From NCBI RefSeq assembly GCF_900111675.1, contig NZ_FOHO01000011.1, positions 38,136-102,135 on the forward strand: a DNA stretch of 64,000 bases, read 5' to 3'. Shown here piece by piece: positions 44,026 to 53,016 of the stretch. The notes below the pieces were generated by a model. It was given only the letters and a program-made list of their open reading frames with translations. It did not search any database and was not told the DNA's origin. The translations under genes and the position numbers were made by a program. The stretch is from Paracoccus homiensis. GTDB taxonomy: Bacteria > Pseudomonadota > Alphaproteobacteria > Rhodobacterales > Rhodobacteraceae. How positions within the stretch are numbered: the first letter of the stretch is position 1; each line of letters opens with the position of its first letter.

Positions 44026-44589
44026 TTAGCGCTTGGACACCGGGGTCCAAGCGAATTTTTCAAACGGTGCATCGACCGGCGTTTTGGCGATGTGGTTGGT
44101 GTAGTTGCTCATCACCTTCTGGGCCAGACCCAGGATGATTTCCAGCACCTGCTGATCGCCGTAGCCCGCAGCATAGAAGGCATCAAGCTGTTCGTCCGTC
44201 GGGTTGCCACGGCTTTCCAGCATGGCCAGCGTGAAGGTGCGCAGCGCCTCCAGCTTGGGGGTCGGCAGCGGGGTTTCATCGCGCAGCGCGTCGATGACAT
44301 CATCACCGACCTTCATGGCCTTGGCGATGCCGGTATGGGCGGGCACGCAATAATGGCATTCATGGGCGACGTTGATCGCCTGCCAGACGACCGTCTTTTC
44401 ATCGGCATCGAAAGAGGTTTCTTCGGCGAACAGGCGGTGCAGCACCTGATACCCGTCCAGCAGCGCGGGCGCACCGGCCATGACGGCGTGCAGACCCGGC
44501 AGGCGGCCGAAAGCGGCCTTCGACTTTTCGATCAGCGGCAGGGCAGCTTCGGGGGCATTGGTTTCGTCGAAGCGTTCGAACTTGGTCAT
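44026..44589 (-). CDS. Carboxymuconolactone decarboxylase / AhpD-like protein
   Basis: A 187-residue AhpD-like protein with redox motif Cys78-x2-Cys81-x3-His85 (HECHYCVPAH), in the larger group with DEKTVVWQAINVAHEC. The ATG at 44589 follows AAAGGACA; upstream in-frame codons would cross the twin palindromes at 44634-44673. It is divergent from a TetR-type gene and probably its target. It may reduce peroxides or recycle thiols. Compare the paralogue-like gene at 40596. Confidence 0.9.
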   Translation of the reverse strand: MTKFERFDETNAPEAALPLIEKSKAAFGRLPGLHAVMAGAPALLDGYQVLHRLFAEETSFDADEKTVVWQAINVAHECHYCVPAHTGIAKAMKVGDDVIDALRDETPLPTPKLEALRTFTLAMLESRGNPTDEQLDAFYAAGYGDQQVLEIILGLAQKVMSNYTNHIAKTPVDAPFEKFAWTPVSKR

Positions 44590-44633
44590 CTGATGTCCTT
44601 TCGGTTTCGGGTTCGACGCCAATCTGGGGATAT

Positions 44634-44649
44634 TTGAGCGAATGCTCAA
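44634..44649. promoter_or_regulatory. TetR operator copy 1
   Basis: TTGAGC (44634-44639) and GCTCAA (44644-44649) are perfectly complementary around GAAT. It lies in the gap between the divergent AhpD-like and TetR genes. The second copy (44658-44673) has the same arms with a different four-base centre. Confidence 0.8.
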
Positions 44650-44657
44650 CAATATTC

Positions 44658-44673
44658 TTGAGCAATCGCTCAA
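44658..44673. promoter_or_regulatory. TetR operator copy 2
   Basis: TTGAGC (44658-44663) and GCTCAA (44668-44673) around AATC. Its centre lies 24 bases, a little over two helical turns, from that of copy 1, so two dimers could sit on nearly the same face. The two sites together lie 54-94 bases before the TetR start. Confidence 0.8.
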
Positions 44674-44727
44674 CACATCTCTGTGATTATGCTGGCACAG
44701 CGGCGCAACCGCCCGTAATTTGCGTCC

Positions 44728-45330
44728 ATGGCACGCACCGCATCATATGACCGCGACAAGGCGCTGGACGCCGCGATGACGCTTTTCTGGGTCAAGGGGT
44801 ATCACGCGACCTCGCTGAAGGATCTGGAACAGGCGCTGTCCTTGCGGCCCGGTTCGATCTATGCGGCCTTCCACAGCAAAGAGGCGCTGTTTCGCGAAAC
44901 GCTGGATCGTTATTCGGCGCGGATGGAGGCCGATCTGGTCGCGCTGGTGGAACATGCCCCCTCGCCCTTGGCGGCCTTGCGCGGGCATCTGGTCGGGCTG
45001 TCGGACCTGACGCCCTGTGACCGGCCATCCACTGCCTGCATGCTGGTGAAATCACTGTTGGAGGCGCCAAGGGACGGCGATCTTCGGACCTTCATCTCGG
45101 CCCATCTTGATCGGATCGAGGATGTGATCGCCACGGCCTTCCGCAAGGCTAGGGCATCGGGCGAGCTGCCTGCCGATGCGGATCCGGACCGGCTTGCGCT
45201 GCGGGTCCAGACCTATATTTTCGGGCTAAAAATTCAGGCGCAGCGGGAAACAGACCCCGAAAAGATGCGCCAACTCTGTGCCGATCTGGCAGAAGAGATC
45301 CGCCTGCTGTCGCAACCCTCGCTGCAATGA
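44728..45330 (+). CDS. TetR family transcriptional regulator
   Basis: A 200-residue TetR-type regulator with helix-turn-helix at residues ~8-55 (GYHATSLKDLEQALSLRPGS, then IYAAFHSKEALF) and the C-terminal domain of the AcuR/YxaF-like group, with PSTACMLVKSLLEA. It is divergent from the AhpD-like gene, and two identical palindromes lie between them. The motif RPGSIYAAFHSKEALFRETL is typical of regulators of reactive electrophile or redox genes. The ligand is unknown. Confidence 0.93.
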   Translation: MARTASYDRDKALDAAMTLFWVKGYHATSLKDLEQALSLRPGSIYAAFHSKEALFRETLDRYSARMEADLVALVEHAPSPLAALRGHLVGLSDLTPCDRPSTACMLVKSLLEAPRDGDLRTFISAHLDRIEDVIATAFRKARASGELPADADPDRLALRVQTYIFGLKIQAQRETDPEKMRQLCADLAEEIRLLSQPSLQ

Positions 45331-45349
45331 CAGGCGGACCGGGCCGGGC

Positions 45350-45841
45350 CTAGCGGCGTTTGGCCAGATAGTCGAAGGTCAGCGCGGCGACGATGCCATA
45401 AAGCACATGACCGACCAGCGCGACCCAGGTGATCCCGGTGAAGCCCAGAAAGAATTTCAGTCCGGCGATCGCGGTGATCCCGCCGATTGCAAAGATCCAC
45501 AGTCCGAAACCGTAGATGGCCGAAGATAGCAGCATCGGAATGGCCGGCGCGAATTTCTGTTGCAGCGGGCGGAAGATATACAGCCAGCCCACGGGATAGG
45601 CGATCAGGCCGACCAGAAACAGATGCATGAAATTGCCGGCCCAGGCACCGTTCGGCAACCCGAACGTGCCCAGCAGCGACCGTGCCAGCCCCGCGGGCGC
45701 AAGATTGGCGAAACCCAGCATCGGGCTGATCGCCTGACCCCACAGGTCGAAGGCGACGGTCGCGACGGACCCGGCGATCAGCATCGCGATCATCGTGTCG
45801 CTGTTCAGGGGCGGGGTGGCGGTCTGGCGAGGATCAGTCAT
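45350..45841 (-). CDS. Conserved integral membrane protein of unknown function
   Basis: A 163-residue protein with about four helices (MIAMLIAGSVATVAFDLWGQ, HLFLVGLIAYPVGWLYIF, PAIPMLLSSAIYGFGLWIF, GITWVALVGHVLYGIVAALT). I do not recognise a family with confidence; it looks like small DUF membrane proteins with a conserved tyrosine-rich core. It converges on the TetR gene and is read away from the ThDP gene. No catalytic motif is visible. Confidence 0.78.
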   Translation of the reverse strand: MTDPRQTATPPLNSDTMIAMLIAGSVATVAFDLWGQAISPMLGFANLAPAGLARSLLGTFGLPNGAWAGNFMHLFLVGLIAYPVGWLYIFRPLQQKFAPAIPMLLSSAIYGFGLWIFAIGGITAIAGLKFFLGFTGITWVALVGHVLYGIVAALTFDYLAKRR

Positions 45842-45997
45842 TCTTACGCTCCGTCTGGATATTGTTTGCTTGTTTCATGTTCCAATTCCGGTCCAGCGGC
45901 CTCAAAGTTACACAGGCCCCGTCAACATCACGCATTTGTTACCTGACCCGTGAAAGGAAAGCGGTTCCCGTCACGAATGGACGTGGTGAGGAATAGC

Positions 45998-47644
45998 ATG
46001 ACCATAAAAGTGGACGATTTCATGACGCAAGACAGTTCCGTCACCGCAGCCGACATCCTGGCACAACGGTTATATCGCGCGGGATGCCGCTTTGCCTTTG
46101 GCATGCCGGGGGGCGAGGTGCTGGCCCTGATCGACGCGCTGGCCCGCGCGGGGATCGAATTCGTGCTGGCCAAGCACGAAAACGCCGCAGGCTTCATGGC
46201 CGAAGGGGTCTATCACCGCACCGGCGCGCCCGCGCTTCTGGTCACGACCGTCGGGCCGGGTGCCCTGAACGCCGTCAACGTGGTCGAAAACGCGCGGCAG
46301 GACCGCGTGCCGATGATCGTGCTTTCGGGCGCGATCGACCCGGCCGAGGCCGCGACCTATACCCACCAGGTGCTGGACCAGCGCGAGGTGTTCCGCCCCG
46401 TCACCAAGGCCAGCTTCACCTTCGATGCGGGCGCGGCGGCGGCGATTGCCGACAAGGCTGTCGCCATCGCGACCGAAGGCCGCCCCGGTCCGGTCCATAT
46501 CGACGTGCCGATTTCCGTCGCCTCGGCGCCCGTGGCCGCCCGTCCCGCCTTCGACCGCAGGGATGCGCCGCCCCTGCAACCCGCCGAGGGCGGCGATCTG
46601 GCGCAGGCGCGGCGATGGCTGGCGGCGGCGGAACGTCCCGTGATCGTCATGGGTCTGGACGCCATGAACCAGAATGCCGGTGCCGCGATCCGCGATTTCG
46701 CCGAAAGCTTCGGCGCGCCCGTCATCTCGACCTACAAGGCCAAGGGCCTCATCCCCGAGGATCACCCCCTGTCGCTTGGCGCGGCGGGCCTGTCGCCCAA
46801 GGCCGACCGGCTGCTGCTGCCCCTGCTGGCCGAGGCCGACCTGATCATCTGCGCGGGCTATGACCCGATCGAGATGCGCGTGGGCTGGCGCGACCCGTGG
46901 GACGCCGCGACCGTGCCCGTCATCGACATCACCGCCGCGCCGAACCACCACTACATGCATCAGGCGGGCGTGAACTTCGTGGCCGATTGCGGGGCCACGC
47001 TGGCCACGCTGGCGCTTGGGGTGACGCCCCGCGCCGCATGGGGCGACCGCATCGCCCGGCTGAAATCCGAACTCGCCGCGGCCTTTCCGCGCGACGAGGA
47101 CTGGGGCCCCGCCGCCGTCATCGACACCTGCATGACCGCCCTGCCCGAAGGCACGCTGGCCACCGCCGACAGCGGCGCGCATCGCATCCTTCTGTCGCAG
47201 ATGTGGCGCTGCACCGAGCCACGTGGCCTGATGCAATCCTCGGGGCTGTGCACGATGGGTTGCGCGGTGCCGCTGGCCATCGGCGCGGCGCTGGCAACAC
47301 CCGAACGCCACGTGGTGTCGTTTTCCGGGGATGCGGGTTTCCTGATGGTCGCGGGCGAACTTGCCACGGCGGCGGAACTGCGCACGCCCGCGATCTTCGT
47401 CGTCTTCGTCGATGCCAGCCTTGCGCTGATCGACCTGAAGCAGCGCCAGATGGGGCTGAACTCGAACGGGGTCGATTTCGAGGGGCCGGACATCGCGGCG
47501 ATCGGACGTGCCTTCGGCGGCGCGGGGCATACCGTGCGCAATCGCGCCGAACTGCAAGACGCGTTGCAGGCCGCCATGGCCGAGACCCGCTTTACCGTCA
47601 TCGCGGCGGTGATCGACCGCAAATCCTATGACGGGCGGCTGTGA
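45998..47644 (+). CDS. Thiamine diphosphate enzyme (acetolactate synthase-like)
   Basis: A 548-residue ThDP enzyme with the three domains of the acetolactate synthase/pyruvate oxidase family. The cofactor-activating Glu61 is present (AKHENAAGF). The Mg-ThDP motif starts at Asp445 (SGDAGFLM), but the position 27 residues on, normally Asn, is Asp472 (FVDASLALID). GAGG precedes the ATG at 45998; the frame is open further upstream. It is followed one base later by a class III CoA transferase gene, so a CoA-linked decarboxylase or lyase (e.g. oxalyl-CoA decarboxylase-like) is possible. Known Oxc and Xsc N-termini do not match. The substrate is not known. Confidence 0.88.
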   Translation: MTIKVDDFMTQDSSVTAADILAQRLYRAGCRFAFGMPGGEVLALIDALARAGIEFVLAKHENAAGFMAEGVYHRTGAPALLVTTVGPGALNAVNVVENARQDRVPMIVLSGAIDPAEAATYTHQVLDQREVFRPVTKASFTFDAGAAAAIADKAVAIATEGRPGPVHIDVPISVASAPVAARPAFDRRDAPPLQPAEGGDLAQARRWLAAAERPVIVMGLDAMNQNAGAAIRDFAESFGAPVISTYKAKGLIPEDHPLSLGAAGLSPKADRLLLPLLAEADLIICAGYDPIEMRVGWRDPWDAATVPVIDITAAPNHHYMHQAGVNFVADCGATLATLALGVTPRAAWGDRIARLKSELAAAFPRDEDWGPAAVIDTCMTALPEGTLATADSGAHRILLSQMWRCTEPRGLMQSSGLCTMGCAVPLAIGAALATPERHVVSFSGDAGFLMVAGELATAAELRTPAIFVVFVDASLALIDLKQRQMGLNSNGVDFEGPDIAAIGRAFGGAGHTVRNRAELQDALQAAMAETRFTVIAAVIDRKSYDGRL

Positions 47645-47645
47645 C

Positions 47646-48845
47646 ATGACCAACGACAAGACGCCGATGGCGCTGGAGGGGCTGGTCGTCCTGGACCTGT
47701 CGCGCATTCTGGCCGGACCGACCGCAACGCAGCTTCTGGGCGATCTGGGCGCGACAGTCATCAAGATCGAGAACCCGCGCAGCGGCGGCGACGACACGCG
47801 CGGCTGGGGGCCGCCCTATGCCACGATGAAGGATGGCAGCACGGGCGATCTCAGCGCGTATTTCATGGCCGCGAACCGCAACAAGCAATCGGTCGCTGCC
47901 GATCTGGGCACCGACGAAGGGCGCGATCTGGTTGCCGCGCTGGCCGCCCGCGCCGATGTGGTGATCGAGAATTACAAGCCCGGCGGACTGGTCAAGTACG
48001 GGCTGGACCACGACACGCTGCTGGCGCGGCATCCGGGGCTTGTCTACTGCTCGATCTCGGGGTTCGGGCAGACGGGGCCGAACCGCGACAAGCCCGGCTA
48101 TGACCTGATGGCGCAGGGCTATGGCGGCATCATGAGCCTGACCGGCGCCCCCGAAGGCCCGCCGATGAAGGTGGGCGTCGGCATCGCGGACGTGATGTGC
48201 GGGATGTATGCCACCATCGGCATCCTTGCCGCGCTGCGCCACCGCGACCGCACCGGCGAGGGACAGCATATCGACCTTGCGCTGGTCGATGCGCAGATGG
48301 CCTGGCTGATCAACGAGGGCACGAATTTCCTGACCTCGGGGCAGCTGCCACAGCGACGCGGCAATGCCCATCCGAACATCGTGCCCTATGACGTGTTCCA
48401 GGCCGCGGACGGGCATGTGATCGTCGCCGTCGGCAATGACGCGCAGTTCGCGCGGTTCTGCGACGTGTTCTGCGCAACGCATCTGGCAGCCGACCCGAAT
48501 TATGCGACGAACCCCGCGCGGCTGGCGAACCGCGACGCGCTGATCGCGCAACTGCGCCCGCTGTTGGCCGACCATCCGGTCGCATGGATCGTTGATCGGC
48601 TGGAGGCGGTGAAGGTCCCCGTCGGGCCGATCAACGATCTGGATCAGGCGCTGAATTCGGAACAGGCGCAGGCCCGGCAGATGACCGTCGCGATGGACGC
48701 CCCCGAGACGGAAAAGGGGCAGGTGCGACTGCTGGGCAATCCGCTGAAACTGTCGCGCACGCCCGTCACCTATCGCAGTGCACCGCCGCGTTTCGGGGCC
48801 GATACCGACCGCGTCAGGCGGGATCTGGGGCTGGACGGCGACTAG
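47646..48845 (+). CDS. Class III CoA transferase (CaiB/BaiF/Frc family)
   Basis: A 399-residue CoA transferase with N-terminal LDLSRILAGPTATQLLGDLG, the catalytic Asp near residue 153 (GYDLMAQGYGG) and the C-terminal PVGPINDLDQAL. It moves CoA between carboxylates without ATP. Formyl-CoA:oxalate, mesaconyl-CoA and carnitine CoA transferases belong to this family; sequence alone does not decide. It starts one base after the ThDP enzyme gene, so the two probably act in one pathway. Its TAG stop shares two bases with opgG. Confidence 0.92.
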   Translation: MTNDKTPMALEGLVVLDLSRILAGPTATQLLGDLGATVIKIENPRSGGDDTRGWGPPYATMKDGSTGDLSAYFMAANRNKQSVAADLGTDEGRDLVAALAARADVVIENYKPGGLVKYGLDHDTLLARHPGLVYCSISGFGQTGPNRDKPGYDLMAQGYGGIMSLTGAPEGPPMKVGVGIADVMCGMYATIGILAALRHRDRTGEGQHIDLALVDAQMAWLINEGTNFLTSGQLPQRRGNAHPNIVPYDVFQAADGHVIVAVGNDAQFARFCDVFCATHLAADPNYATNPARLANRDALIAQLRPLLADHPVAWIVDRLEAVKVPVGPINDLDQALNSEQAQARQMTVAMDAPETEKGQVRLLGNPLKLSRTPVTYRSAPPRFGADTDRVRRDLGLDGD

Positions 48846-50362
48846 GCCGTCCAGCGATACAGCCAGACCTCGGACAGGGGGCGGTCGGGGGCGCGCAACT
48901 GGACGCGCAGCTCGGCCAGGGTCGCGGTCCCGGGGGTGAAGGTCACGGCAAGGCGCGCGCCCCCGGTATCGGGGTTGCGCTGCAGCACGCCGCCGCTGAC
49001 CTGCCCCGCGCTGCTGCGGGTCATGAACTCGACCGTCGACAGATCGCCCTCCAGATCGGGATGCGGGGCGAAATCGACCGTGATGATCCAGTCCTGCGTC
49101 TGCATGTGACGGCCCATCCGCGTATTCGTGACCTGCGCCAGCCCGCGCGGGGGCGCCGGATCATCGCCCCATGACAGGCGGTATCCGAAACGGTGTTCGG
49201 CACCGGGCAGGATCGGTTCGGACGGGCGCCAATAGGCGACGATATTGTCGAAGATCTCTCGATCGGCGGGGATCTCGACCAGCGTGACGGCCCCGCGCCC
49301 CCAATCGGCATCCGGCGTGACCCACAGACTGGGTCTGCGATGGTACAGCGCTTCGAGATCGGCGAAATCGCTGAAGCCTCGTGCCCGCTGCATCAGGCCG
49401 AAGCCCTGCGGACCGTCATCGACAAAGGCCGAGATCTGCAGCTCTCGCGGGTTGGACAGGGGCCGCCAGATCGTCTCACCCGCGCCGTTATGGATCAGCA
49501 GCCCCTCGCTGTCATGGACGGCGGGCCGGAAATCCGAAAACCGGTCGCGGATGGTCTCGTCGAACAGGAACATCGAGGTCAGCGGCCCCAGCCCGACATG
49601 CGACAGGGGCTGGCGCGCGAACAGATGCGCGGTCACGTCCATTTCAAGAACCGCGCCGGGGCGGATGCGGAAACTGTAAAGACCGGTCGCGCGCGGGCTG
49701 TCCAGCAACGCATGGATGACGGTTTCGCGCGCGCCGTCCGCCGGACGTTCGATCCAGAAATCGGTGAATTCGGGGAATTCCTCGCCGCTTGGTTCGGCTG
49801 TGTCGATGGCAAGGCCGCGGGCCGACAGGCCATAGATCTGCCCGGTGCCGATCCCCCGGAAATAGCTGGCGCCCTGAAAGACGGCAAATTCCTGGAAGAT
49901 GCCGGGCTTCTCGATCTCGGCCCGCAGGCGCAGCCCGGAATAGCCAAGCGTGTCGTCGATGGGCAGATCCGGGAACTTGTCGGTGCGGTCAAAGACATCC
50001 AGATCGAACAAGACCGGGCGGGTCTGCCCCCCATCGACCACGGAAATCCGGACAGGGCGCGGGAAATAAAGCCCCGGCGGAAACAGGTCCACCTGAACCG
50101 GTCCCCGCCCGTCGCGCCACAAGGCGTTGCGCCCGTCAAACCAGATCATCCGGTACTGATCATAGCTGAGATCGCGCCACGCCTGCGGGATCTGCGGGCG
50201 CGGGCGGTGCATCGCCGCGGCCATGCCGCGCGCCCTGTCGACCAGATCGTCACGCGAAAAGGGCTGTGCATCGCCAAGGGTCAGGCCGGGTTGCTCGGCC
50301 CATGTCGCGCGGGGGGCAAGGGCTGCGGCCATCAGGCCGGCAAGGACGGATCGACGCTGCAT
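48842..50362 (-). CDS. Periplasmic glucan biosynthesis protein OpgG/OpgD family
   Basis: A 506-residue exported protein with a twin-arginine signal (MQRRSVLAGLMAAALA, then TWA). The mature part matches the OpgG/MdoG family: DLSYDQYRMIWFDGRNALWR, LYFPRPVRISVV, FQGASYFRGIGTGQIYGLSARG and FNP-like C-terminal Ig domain. OpgG/OpgD act in making or branching osmoregulated periplasmic glucans. It lies four bases downstream of opgC. No OpgH glycosyltransferase is in the window. The Tat signal favours the OpgD-like branch. Confidence 0.9.
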   Translation of the reverse strand: MQRRSVLAGLMAAALAPRATWAEQPGLTLGDAQPFSRDDLVDRARGMAAAMHRPRPQIPQAWRDLSYDQYRMIWFDGRNALWRDGRGPVQVDLFPPGLYFPRPVRISVVDGGQTRPVLFDLDVFDRTDKFPDLPIDDTLGYSGLRLRAEIEKPGIFQEFAVFQGASYFRGIGTGQIYGLSARGLAIDTAEPSGEEFPEFTDFWIERPADGARETVIHALLDSPRATGLYSFRIRPGAVLEMDVTAHLFARQPLSHVGLGPLTSMFLFDETIRDRFSDFRPAVHDSEGLLIHNGAGETIWRPLSNPRELQISAFVDDGPQGFGLMQRARGFSDFADLEALYHRRPSLWVTPDADWGRGAVTLVEIPADREIFDNIVAYWRPSEPILPGAEHRFGYRLSWGDDPAPPRGLAQVTNTRMGRHMQTQDWIITVDFAPHPDLEGDLSTVEFMTRSSAGQVSGGVLQRNPDTGGARLAVTFTPGTATLAELRVQLRAPDRPLSEVWLYRWTA

Positions 50363-50366
50363 CGGC

Positions 50367-51569
50367 TCAGGCCCTTTTGCGCCAGGGGTGGGATTTGAAC
50401 CAGCCCGCGACATAGGCCACCGTGATCAGCAGTGCTGCGCCCGTCAGGTTGACCCAGAACATCGTCCAGTTGCTGCGACCGGCCTGATCCAGTGCCACGC
50501 CCATCAGCCGCGCCATGAACATCGAGGCGATGAACACCGCCAGCGACTGTTGCCCGACCTTCATGATCATCGCAAGGCAGGCGCGCCAGATGCGGGCGAT
50601 GGCCCCCTGCCCGCCCGGCGGCAGCAGGCGGTGCCCGGCCTCGCCCGCAGCGATCCAGGCCAGATAGGCGACGGCCAGAAAATGGACATAGCGCAGGATG
50701 CCGAAATCGCTTTTCTGGATCAGGAAACGCCAGTCGGACCGCCATGCGCCGATCTCGGGGATGGCATTGATGATGCGGAAATAGGCGAAGGGCACGGTCA
50801 GCAGCACCACCGCCGCCGCGATCACCGCCAGTCGCCAATCGACCGGCGGTTTCGGGATCCAGCCCGCCGAGAAGGCGAAGCCGGTAAAGAAGATCAACTG
50901 CCAGCCAAGCGGGTTGAAGAACCACTGGCGGTCCGACCACGGCTCGGCCGGGAAGTTCACGTCGCCGATATTCGCGGTCAGCCACAGCCCCGCAACCAGC
51001 GCCAGAGCCAGCAGCCGAGAGATGCCCGCAAGCCAGATCACCACCGGCATCAGCGCCAGCAGTACCAGATACATCGGCAGGATGTCGAAATAGTTCGGGA
51101 CATAGAACAGCCCCATCAGCGCGGGCAAATTCGTCAACGGATCATTGAAGAACGGATGCAGGTTCAGCGACCCGACATAGTCCTTCTCGAAGCTGCCAAG
51201 CCCGTTCAGCATCGCCATGGTTGCGGCGATCGCCATGAACAGCCCGATATGCGCCCAGTAGACCTGCCAGATGCGAAAGCCGACCCGCGCCGTCCCAAGC
51301 GCCATGCCCCGCTGTTCGAACAGCTTGCCGAAGGCGATGGCCGAGGCCGCGCCCGAACAGAAGACGAAGGCCTCGGTCGCGTCGGAAAAGCCGAACCGGG
51401 CCGGGATCCACAGCGTCAGCCAGTTCGACGGCACATGCGCGATCAGGATGATGAACATGTTGATCCCGCGAAAGAAATCCAGTCGCGGATCGCGCACGCG
51501 CGCAGCAGGGGCCGAGACGGTCGCGGCGGGGGCGCGACCGGCATCGGAGATGTCTTGGACCATGGTCAT
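50367..51569 (-). CDS. opgC: OpgC-like membrane acyltransferase
   Basis: A 400-residue inner-membrane protein with about ten helices and the OpgC N-terminal pattern RDPRLDFFRGINMFIILIAH (residues ~27-46), followed by LTLWIPARFGFSDATEAFVF. OpgC succinylates or otherwise acylates periplasmic glucans. It lies between a TTC38-like gene and opgG and is probably co-transcribed with them. I used the ATG at 51569 (MTMV); the longer frame from 51671 would overlap the preceding gene. Confidence 0.88.
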   Translation of the reverse strand: MTMVQDISDAGRAPAATVSAPAARVRDPRLDFFRGINMFIILIAHVPSNWLTLWIPARFGFSDATEAFVFCSGAASAIAFGKLFEQRGMALGTARVGFRIWQVYWAHIGLFMAIAATMAMLNGLGSFEKDYVGSLNLHPFFNDPLTNLPALMGLFYVPNYFDILPMYLVLLALMPVVIWLAGISRLLALALVAGLWLTANIGDVNFPAEPWSDRQWFFNPLGWQLIFFTGFAFSAGWIPKPPVDWRLAVIAAAVVLLTVPFAYFRIINAIPEIGAWRSDWRFLIQKSDFGILRYVHFLAVAYLAWIAAGEAGHRLLPPGGQGAIARIWRACLAMIMKVGQQSLAVFIASMFMARLMGVALDQAGRSNWTMFWVNLTGAALLITVAYVAGWFKSHPWRKRA

Positions 51570-51591
51570 GCGGGTCGGTGCTCTTTCAGTC

Positions 51592-52947
51592 TCAGGCAGA
51601 GGCGGCAAGCCGCATCGCGGCAGAGAGTTGCTGCATGCGGGCGGCGGCAAAGGCATCCTCGACCCCGCCACGCAGCGCGGTGCGCTTGCGGATCAGGGCC
51701 TCGGTTTCCGACAGATAGCCCGCCCGCATCCCTGCGTCGATGGTGATGCGTTCGAACACGTCGCGCTGCGCGTGGCTGCCTCCGACGGTCTGCATGCGGG
51801 GCTGGGCCTGCGCAAGGTTGCGGAAGGCGGCGGCATAGCGCCCCTCGCCATAGGCGGCCAGCCCCTCGGCTGCGGTCAGGCCGGGATCGGCGATGATGCG
51901 CAGTGTCTCGGCCTCGGGGGCGGCGGCGTCGCGGTGGAACCGTTCCAGCATCGCCTGCGTCGCCTGCTGCCGCCCTTGCTGGCTGAGCGCCATCATGTAA
52001 TGCAGATCCGCGAAGGCCACGCAGGCATCGTTGGCGCGGGTCTCGGCCAGGTCGGCAAGCTCGTTCCAGCGGTCGCCGACCGACACGCCCTCCAGCTCTA
52101 GCCGCATCAGAAGCGAACTGGCATTCGAAAAATCGCGGTAATCGTCGGTGCGGTCGTGGCGGACCTCGGTGTCATACAGCTCGATCACCTTGTCCAGCTC
52201 TCCCCGGTCCAGATGCAGCAGCGCCTTGTGCCACCACACGTGATAGCGGAAATTGTTGCAATGCAGCCAGCTTCCGCAGTTTTCCTCGATCAGGGAAATG
52301 CCGCGATCCGGCTGATGGGTCATGTCATAGACATGCGCGACCGCATGCAACCCCCAGGCATCGTCCGAGGCGTGACGCAGCCCCTCCAGCCCCGCCGCCT
52401 CGGCAGCGGCGTAATCGCCGGTTTCCTCAAGGGTAAACGCATGACAGCCCAGCACGAAGCCGCGCAGCGGGTGGTCGGGGCCATGCGCGGGCAGCACCCG
52501 CTCGATGGACCGCCGCATCCCGTAATGGTCGCCCAGGATGAAGCGGATCGCGTGCGAGACCTTGGCCGACAGCGTGTCACGCGGATTGTCCAGCAGCGCC
52601 TCTTCCATGGCGGCGATCGCGCCCGACGGACGGCCCGCAAGCCATGCGGACAGCGCGCGGCACCACAGCCTTTCGCGCAGCGCGGGCTGACCCTGGCGCA
52701 GCGCGGCCAAGGCCACATCCAGCGCATCCTGCGCGGCAGCGATCAATTCGCGACGGCCCAGCATCAGGGTGAACAGCCCCTTGGCGGCGTGCCCCATCGC
52801 AAAGCCCGGTTCCCGTTCCAGCACCGCGCCCAGATGCACGGGCGTCTGGCTGCCATGGGCAAGGAAGGCGCGAATGGTGCTGTTCCATTCCTCCAGCGCA
52901 GTGGGGTCGGTGATGCTGACGTTGCCGTCACAAATGTCGTTCTTCAT
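51592..52947 (-). CDS. TTC38-like tetratricopeptide protein
   Basis: A 451-residue soluble protein of tetratricopeptide helices throughout, in the TTC38 family (DNPRDTLSAKVSHAIRFILG, then WGLHAVAHVYDM and NNFRYHVWWHKALLHLDRGE). No signal peptide, so cytosolic. The molecular role of bacterial TTC38 proteins is unknown. It sits 22 bases before opgC and 69 bases after the YHS gene, across a hairpin. Co-occurrence with glucan genes may be incidental. Confidence 0.85.
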   Translation of the reverse strand: MKNDICDGNVSITDPTALEEWNSTIRAFLAHGSQTPVHLGAVLEREPGFAMGHAAKGLFTLMLGRRELIAAAQDALDVALAALRQGQPALRERLWCRALSAWLAGRPSGAIAAMEEALLDNPRDTLSAKVSHAIRFILGDHYGMRRSIERVLPAHGPDHPLRGFVLGCHAFTLEETGDYAAAEAAGLEGLRHASDDAWGLHAVAHVYDMTHQPDRGISLIEENCGSWLHCNNFRYHVWWHKALLHLDRGELDKVIELYDTEVRHDRTDDYRDFSNASSLLMRLELEGVSVGDRWNELADLAETRANDACVAFADLHYMMALSQQGRQQATQAMLERFHRDAAAPEAETLRIIADPGLTAAEGLAAYGEGRYAAAFRNLAQAQPRMQTVGGSHAQRDVFERITIDAGMRAGYLSETEALIRKRTALRGGVEDAFAAARMQQLSAAMRLAASA

Positions 52948-52976
52948 CGGAAACTTTCTTCTGCGGGAAATGGAAT

Positions 52977-53008
52977 GGCATCCGCATGGGCGTTTCCGCG
53001 CGGATGCC
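52977..53008 (-). terminator. Hairpin after the YHS gene
   Basis: Perfect nine-base arms GGCATCCGC (52977-52985) and GCGGATGCC (53000-53008) with a 14-base loop. On the minus strand it lies eight bases after the YHS stop and is followed by ATTCCATTT. The T-run is imperfect, so termination may be partial. Confidence 0.55.
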
Positions 53009-53016
53009 AGAAAGCC

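Noticed and set aside
45998..47644. Xsc (sulfoacetaldehyde acetyltransferase) or oxalyl-CoA decarboxylase
   Set aside because: Xsc would complete the sulfoacetate route, but the N-terminus and motifs fit the acetolactate synthase group better than Xsc or Oxc.
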